NCBI RefSeq assembly: GCF_002776695.1
Contig: NZ_LFJC01000003.1
Coordinates: 7,614,638-7,678,637, forward strand
From: Bradyrhizobium nitroreducens
Lineage (GTDB): Bacteria > Pseudomonadota > Alphaproteobacteria > Rhizobiales > Xanthobacteraceae
Length of the DNA stretch: 64,000 nucleotides
Direction: 5' to 3'
In this document: positions 62,056 through 64,000 of the stretch, one piece after another
Layout of the letters: each line of letters starts with the position of its first letter
Position numbering within the stretch: the stretch's first letter is position 1
Notes under the pieces: model-generated
The model's database searches: none
What the model saw: only the letters and a program-made list of their open reading frames with translations
What the model was told of the DNA's origin: nothing
Made by a program: the position numbers and the translations under genes

Positions 62056-62913
62056 TCAGCTCGTCAATCCCGACTTGATCGCGAGATCCTGCACCTGGCC
62101 CGTCACCTGCATCAGCCGTGGCAGCGCCTGGTCGCGGAAGGCGGCCATGTCCATGCGCACCGCATCGATGGTGAGGCTCAATCCTCCGATCGCCACGCCC
62201 TGCGCGTCGAAGATCGGTGTTGCCAGCGTGCGCAGGCCATAGGCGTTCTCTCCGTCGGAGACGGCGTAGCCCTTCTTCTTCACGAGGTCGAGCCGGGCGA
62301 GCAGGGCGTCGAGATCGGTCAGCGTCCGCTCCGACAGTCTTACGCGCGGGCGCGATTCCAGTCGCGCGATCTGCTCGTCCCGCGCCAGCTGCGCCAGCAT
62401 GACGTGGCCGAGCGCGGCGCTGTAGGCGGGAATACGCGTCCCCGGCCGGCGGTCCATCTTGTGGCGGTCGAGGCCGGCGCCGACGCGCGCGAGATAGACC
62501 ACGTCGCCGCCGTCGAGGATGCCGAGCGAGGCCGCATCGCCGACCTCAGGCACGAGGTCGCGCAGCAACGGCTCGACCATCGGCCGCAGCGATCCGCGCG
62601 TCAGCACGGTGTAGCCGAGGTCGAGACAGGCAACCCCGAGGCGGAACCGCCGGCTCTGCGGCACCGCCTGGAGATAGCCGAGCTCGACCAGGGTATGGAT
62701 CAGGCGGAACGCCGTTCCGCGATCGAGATCGGCCCGTGCGGCAATCTCGCTCAGGCTCAGCTCGAAGGCCTCGCTGCTGAAACTCTGGAGCACGGCAAAG
62801 GCCTTCCCGACGGAAGCAACGTAGTTCTTGGGATTCTTTGGCCCGGATTCAGGTTTACGCTTCGCGGCCTTTTGGACCTTGGCCATGCTCGAATGCCCCG
62901 CCATGACAGCCAT
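62056..62913 (-). CDS. IclR family transcriptional regulator
   Basis: A 285-residue regulator. The winged helix-turn-helix reads LSLSEIAARADLDRGTAFRL followed by IHTLVELGYLQ, and the C-terminal GAF-like ligand domain contains PAYSAALGHVMLAQLARDEQ and GYAVSDGENAYGLRTLATPI, the family signature. ATG 62913 is followed in frame by ATG 62904 and ATG 62886, and the true start is uncertain. It diverges from a DapA-family gene across a palindromic operator and probably controls it. Confidence 0.9.
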   Translation of the reverse strand: MAVMAGHSSMAKVQKAAKRKPESGPKNPKNYVASVGKAFAVLQSFSSEAFELSLSEIAARADLDRGTAFRLIHTLVELGYLQAVPQSRRFRLGVACLDLGYTVLTRGSLRPMVEPLLRDLVPEVGDAASLGILDGGDVVYLARVGAGLDRHKMDRRPGTRIPAYSAALGHVMLAQLARDEQIARLESRPRVRLSERTLTDLDALLARLDLVKKKGYAVSDGENAYGLRTLATPIFDAQGVAIGGLSLTIDAVRMDMAAFRDQALPRLMQVTGQVQDLAIKSGLTS

Positions 62914-62966
62914 CGCCCTTGACGCGGGGAGCGGCTGATTTTACGACAACGACAGCAAATAACAAA

Positions 62967-62983
62967 TGTTCGCAATCCGAACA
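62967..62983. promoter_or_regulatory. Palindromic operator between the IclR and DapA-family genes
   Basis: TGTTCG-CAATC-CGAACA is a 6-bp-arm inverted repeat between the divergent genes, 27 bases upstream of the chosen TTG start of the lyase. The form fits known IclR sites (13-17 bp imperfect palindromes). Confidence 0.6.
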
Positions 62984-63010
62984 ATATCGTTCTGGCGATC
63001 GGAGGAAGTT

Positions 63011-63931
63011 TTGTCGACATCATCACTCCACCCTCATGGCGTGTTCTCCGCCGCGCTGACGCCGCTCGATGCCGTGCTTGCCCCCGATCACGCGCGTTTC
63101 GTGGAGCATTGCCGCTATCTCCTGGACGAAGGCTGCGACGGCATCGCGATGCTGGGCACCACGGGGGAGGCCAACTCCTTTTCCGTCGCGGAGCGCACCG
63201 CTCTGCTCGAAGCTGTCGTGGCCGCAGGCATCTCGCCGCAGCGGCTTCTGCCGGGCACCGGTGTTGCCGCACTCACCGAGACCGTCGCGCTGACGCGCCA
63301 CGCGCTCTCGTTCGGCGTCGAGACCGTGGTGATGCTGCCGCCGTTCTACTACAAGAACGTCACGGATGACGGCATCTTCGCCTCCTACAGCGAAGTGATG
63401 CAGCGTATCGGCGATGCGCGCCTGAAAGTCGTTCTCTATCACTATCCGCAAATGTCGGCGCAGCCGATCTCGCATGCCCTGATCGAACGATTGCGCAAGG
63501 CTTATCCGGCGACGTTCACCGGAATCAAGGATTCGTCCGGCGACTTCGCCAACATGACGGCGATGGTGGAGCGCTTCCCCGGGTTCGCCGTGCTCGGCGG
63601 CGCCGATCCGTTGATGCTGCCGCTGCTGCGCAAGGGCGGCGCTGGCTGCATCACCGCGACCTCCAACGTCGTCGCGCGCAGTCTGGCCTATGTCTTCAAG
63701 CATTTCGGCGACAGCGATGACGATCCGGTGCTGAAGGCGGCGCAGGCGCGCATCGTGCAGGCGCGCGAGCTGGTCTCGCAGTTCCCGCAGATGGCCTCGC
63801 TGAAGGCACTCACGGCCGATCGCACTGGGCATGCCGGATGGCAGCGTCTGCGGCCGCCGCTGGAGTCCTTGCAGCCGGACCAGCTGAAAGTGCTGCTCGC
63901 GAATGCCGCGGCGTTCGCCGCCTCCGCCTAG
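63011..63931 (+). CDS. DapA family aldolase/lyase (dihydrodipicolinate-synthase-like)
   Basis: A 306-residue Schiff-base aldolase. The TGEANSFS pocket (GTTGEANSFS), Y143 in VLYHYP and the Schiff-base lysine K173 in FTGIKDSSGDF are present. IclR control and a single-gene context argue for a catabolic lyase (2-keto-3-deoxy sugar acid or similar) rather than lysine biosynthesis; no reaction can be fixed. The TTG at 63011, 4 bases after GGAGGA, is chosen; an in-frame ATG at 62966 would put its start codon in the operator. Confidence 0.85.
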   Translation: MSTSSLHPHGVFSAALTPLDAVLAPDHARFVEHCRYLLDEGCDGIAMLGTTGEANSFSVAERTALLEAVVAAGISPQRLLPGTGVAALTETVALTRHALSFGVETVVMLPPFYYKNVTDDGIFASYSEVMQRIGDARLKVVLYHYPQMSAQPISHALIERLRKAYPATFTGIKDSSGDFANMTAMVERFPGFAVLGGADPLMLPLLRKGGAGCITATSNVVARSLAYVFKHFGDSDDDPVLKAAQARIVQARELVSQFPQMASLKALTADRTGHAGWQRLRPPLESLQPDQLKVLLANAAAFAASA

Positions 63932-63958
63932 GCCGGGCCCGAAAGGCGAGGCGAACCG

Positions 63959-64000
63959 ATGTCCGACTCTTTCCTGGATGCGCTGGCCGGGCTCGCCGCA
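63959..64000 (+). CDS. Start of a further gene (cut by the window edge)
   Basis: ATG 63959 opens a frame (MSDSFLDALAGLAA) that runs off the right edge. It starts 27 bases after the DapA-family gene and is probably in the same operon. Fourteen residues do not identify a family. Confidence 0.45.
   Translation, partial: MSDSFLDALAGLAA

Overview
The window is high-GC chromosomal DNA from an alphaproteobacterium, most likely Bradyrhizobium or a close relative. I infer this from the gene families (Bug/TTT binding proteins, many orphan binding proteins, a DUF6894-type small protein, several LuxR paralogs) and from two kinds of palindromic intergenic repeats typical of that group. No rRNA, tRNA, insertion sequence, integrase or CRISPR array was recognised. 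About 58 protein genes are supported, plus partial genes at both edges.

Layout. 1-5.0 kb: the tail of an unknown gene, a cytochrome P450, a convergent DUF763 protein, an MscS-type channel and a PepSY-TM protein. 5.1-14.2 kb: two binding-protein genes face a TetR gene across a palindromic operator. The TetR gene leads a tightly packed run: two PDC-lactonase-like hydrolases, a DctA-type symporter, a GalB-type hydratase, a LigK-type aldolase, a dihydroxyphthalate-decarboxylase-like protein and a DUF1932 dehydrogenase. Together these can take 2-pyrone-4,6-dicarboxylate to pyruvate and oxaloacetate, but no ring-cleavage dioxygenase is present. 15.0-21.9 kb: a GntR-centred locus with two amidohydrolases, a SnoaL-like protein and a complete NMT1-type ABC importer. 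A repeated TGCATGCA-containing motif lies in both divergent promoter regions. 22-24.8 kb: an orphan amino-acid binding protein, then a two-gene cassette of a lysozyme-like protein and a DUF2272 protein.

24.8-31.7 kb: acyl-CoA dehydrogenase, a GH172 (DUF2961) protein and an acyl-CoA ligase on the minus strand, then a Baeyer-Villiger monooxygenase coupled to an unusual shikimate-dehydrogenase-like gene. 31.8-34.8 kb: MltB-type transglycosylase, small hypothetical proteins, an overlapping pair of tiny ORFs and a MaoC-like protein. 35-43 kb: three LuxR-type paralogs, an AraC regulator and a large autotransporter. 43.3-49.9 kb: two small proteins, a TauE/SafE exporter, and an RND efflux pump with a divergent TetR gene.

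50.2-54.0 kb is the most unusual part: two large coiled-coil proteins resembling alpha-helical pore-forming toxin subunits, followed by a small GIY-YIG nuclease-like protein of lower GC. I regard it as the best candidate for an undescribed system. 54.1-64 kb: an amidase, an MFS transporter with guanine deaminase and a membrane-anchored double ABM-like protein, a MerR/oxidoreductase pair with a textbook 19-bp-spacer promoter, ribonuclease Z, and an IclR/DapA-family pair with a palindromic operator. All functions are inferred from protein sequence patterns read by eye; no database search was run.
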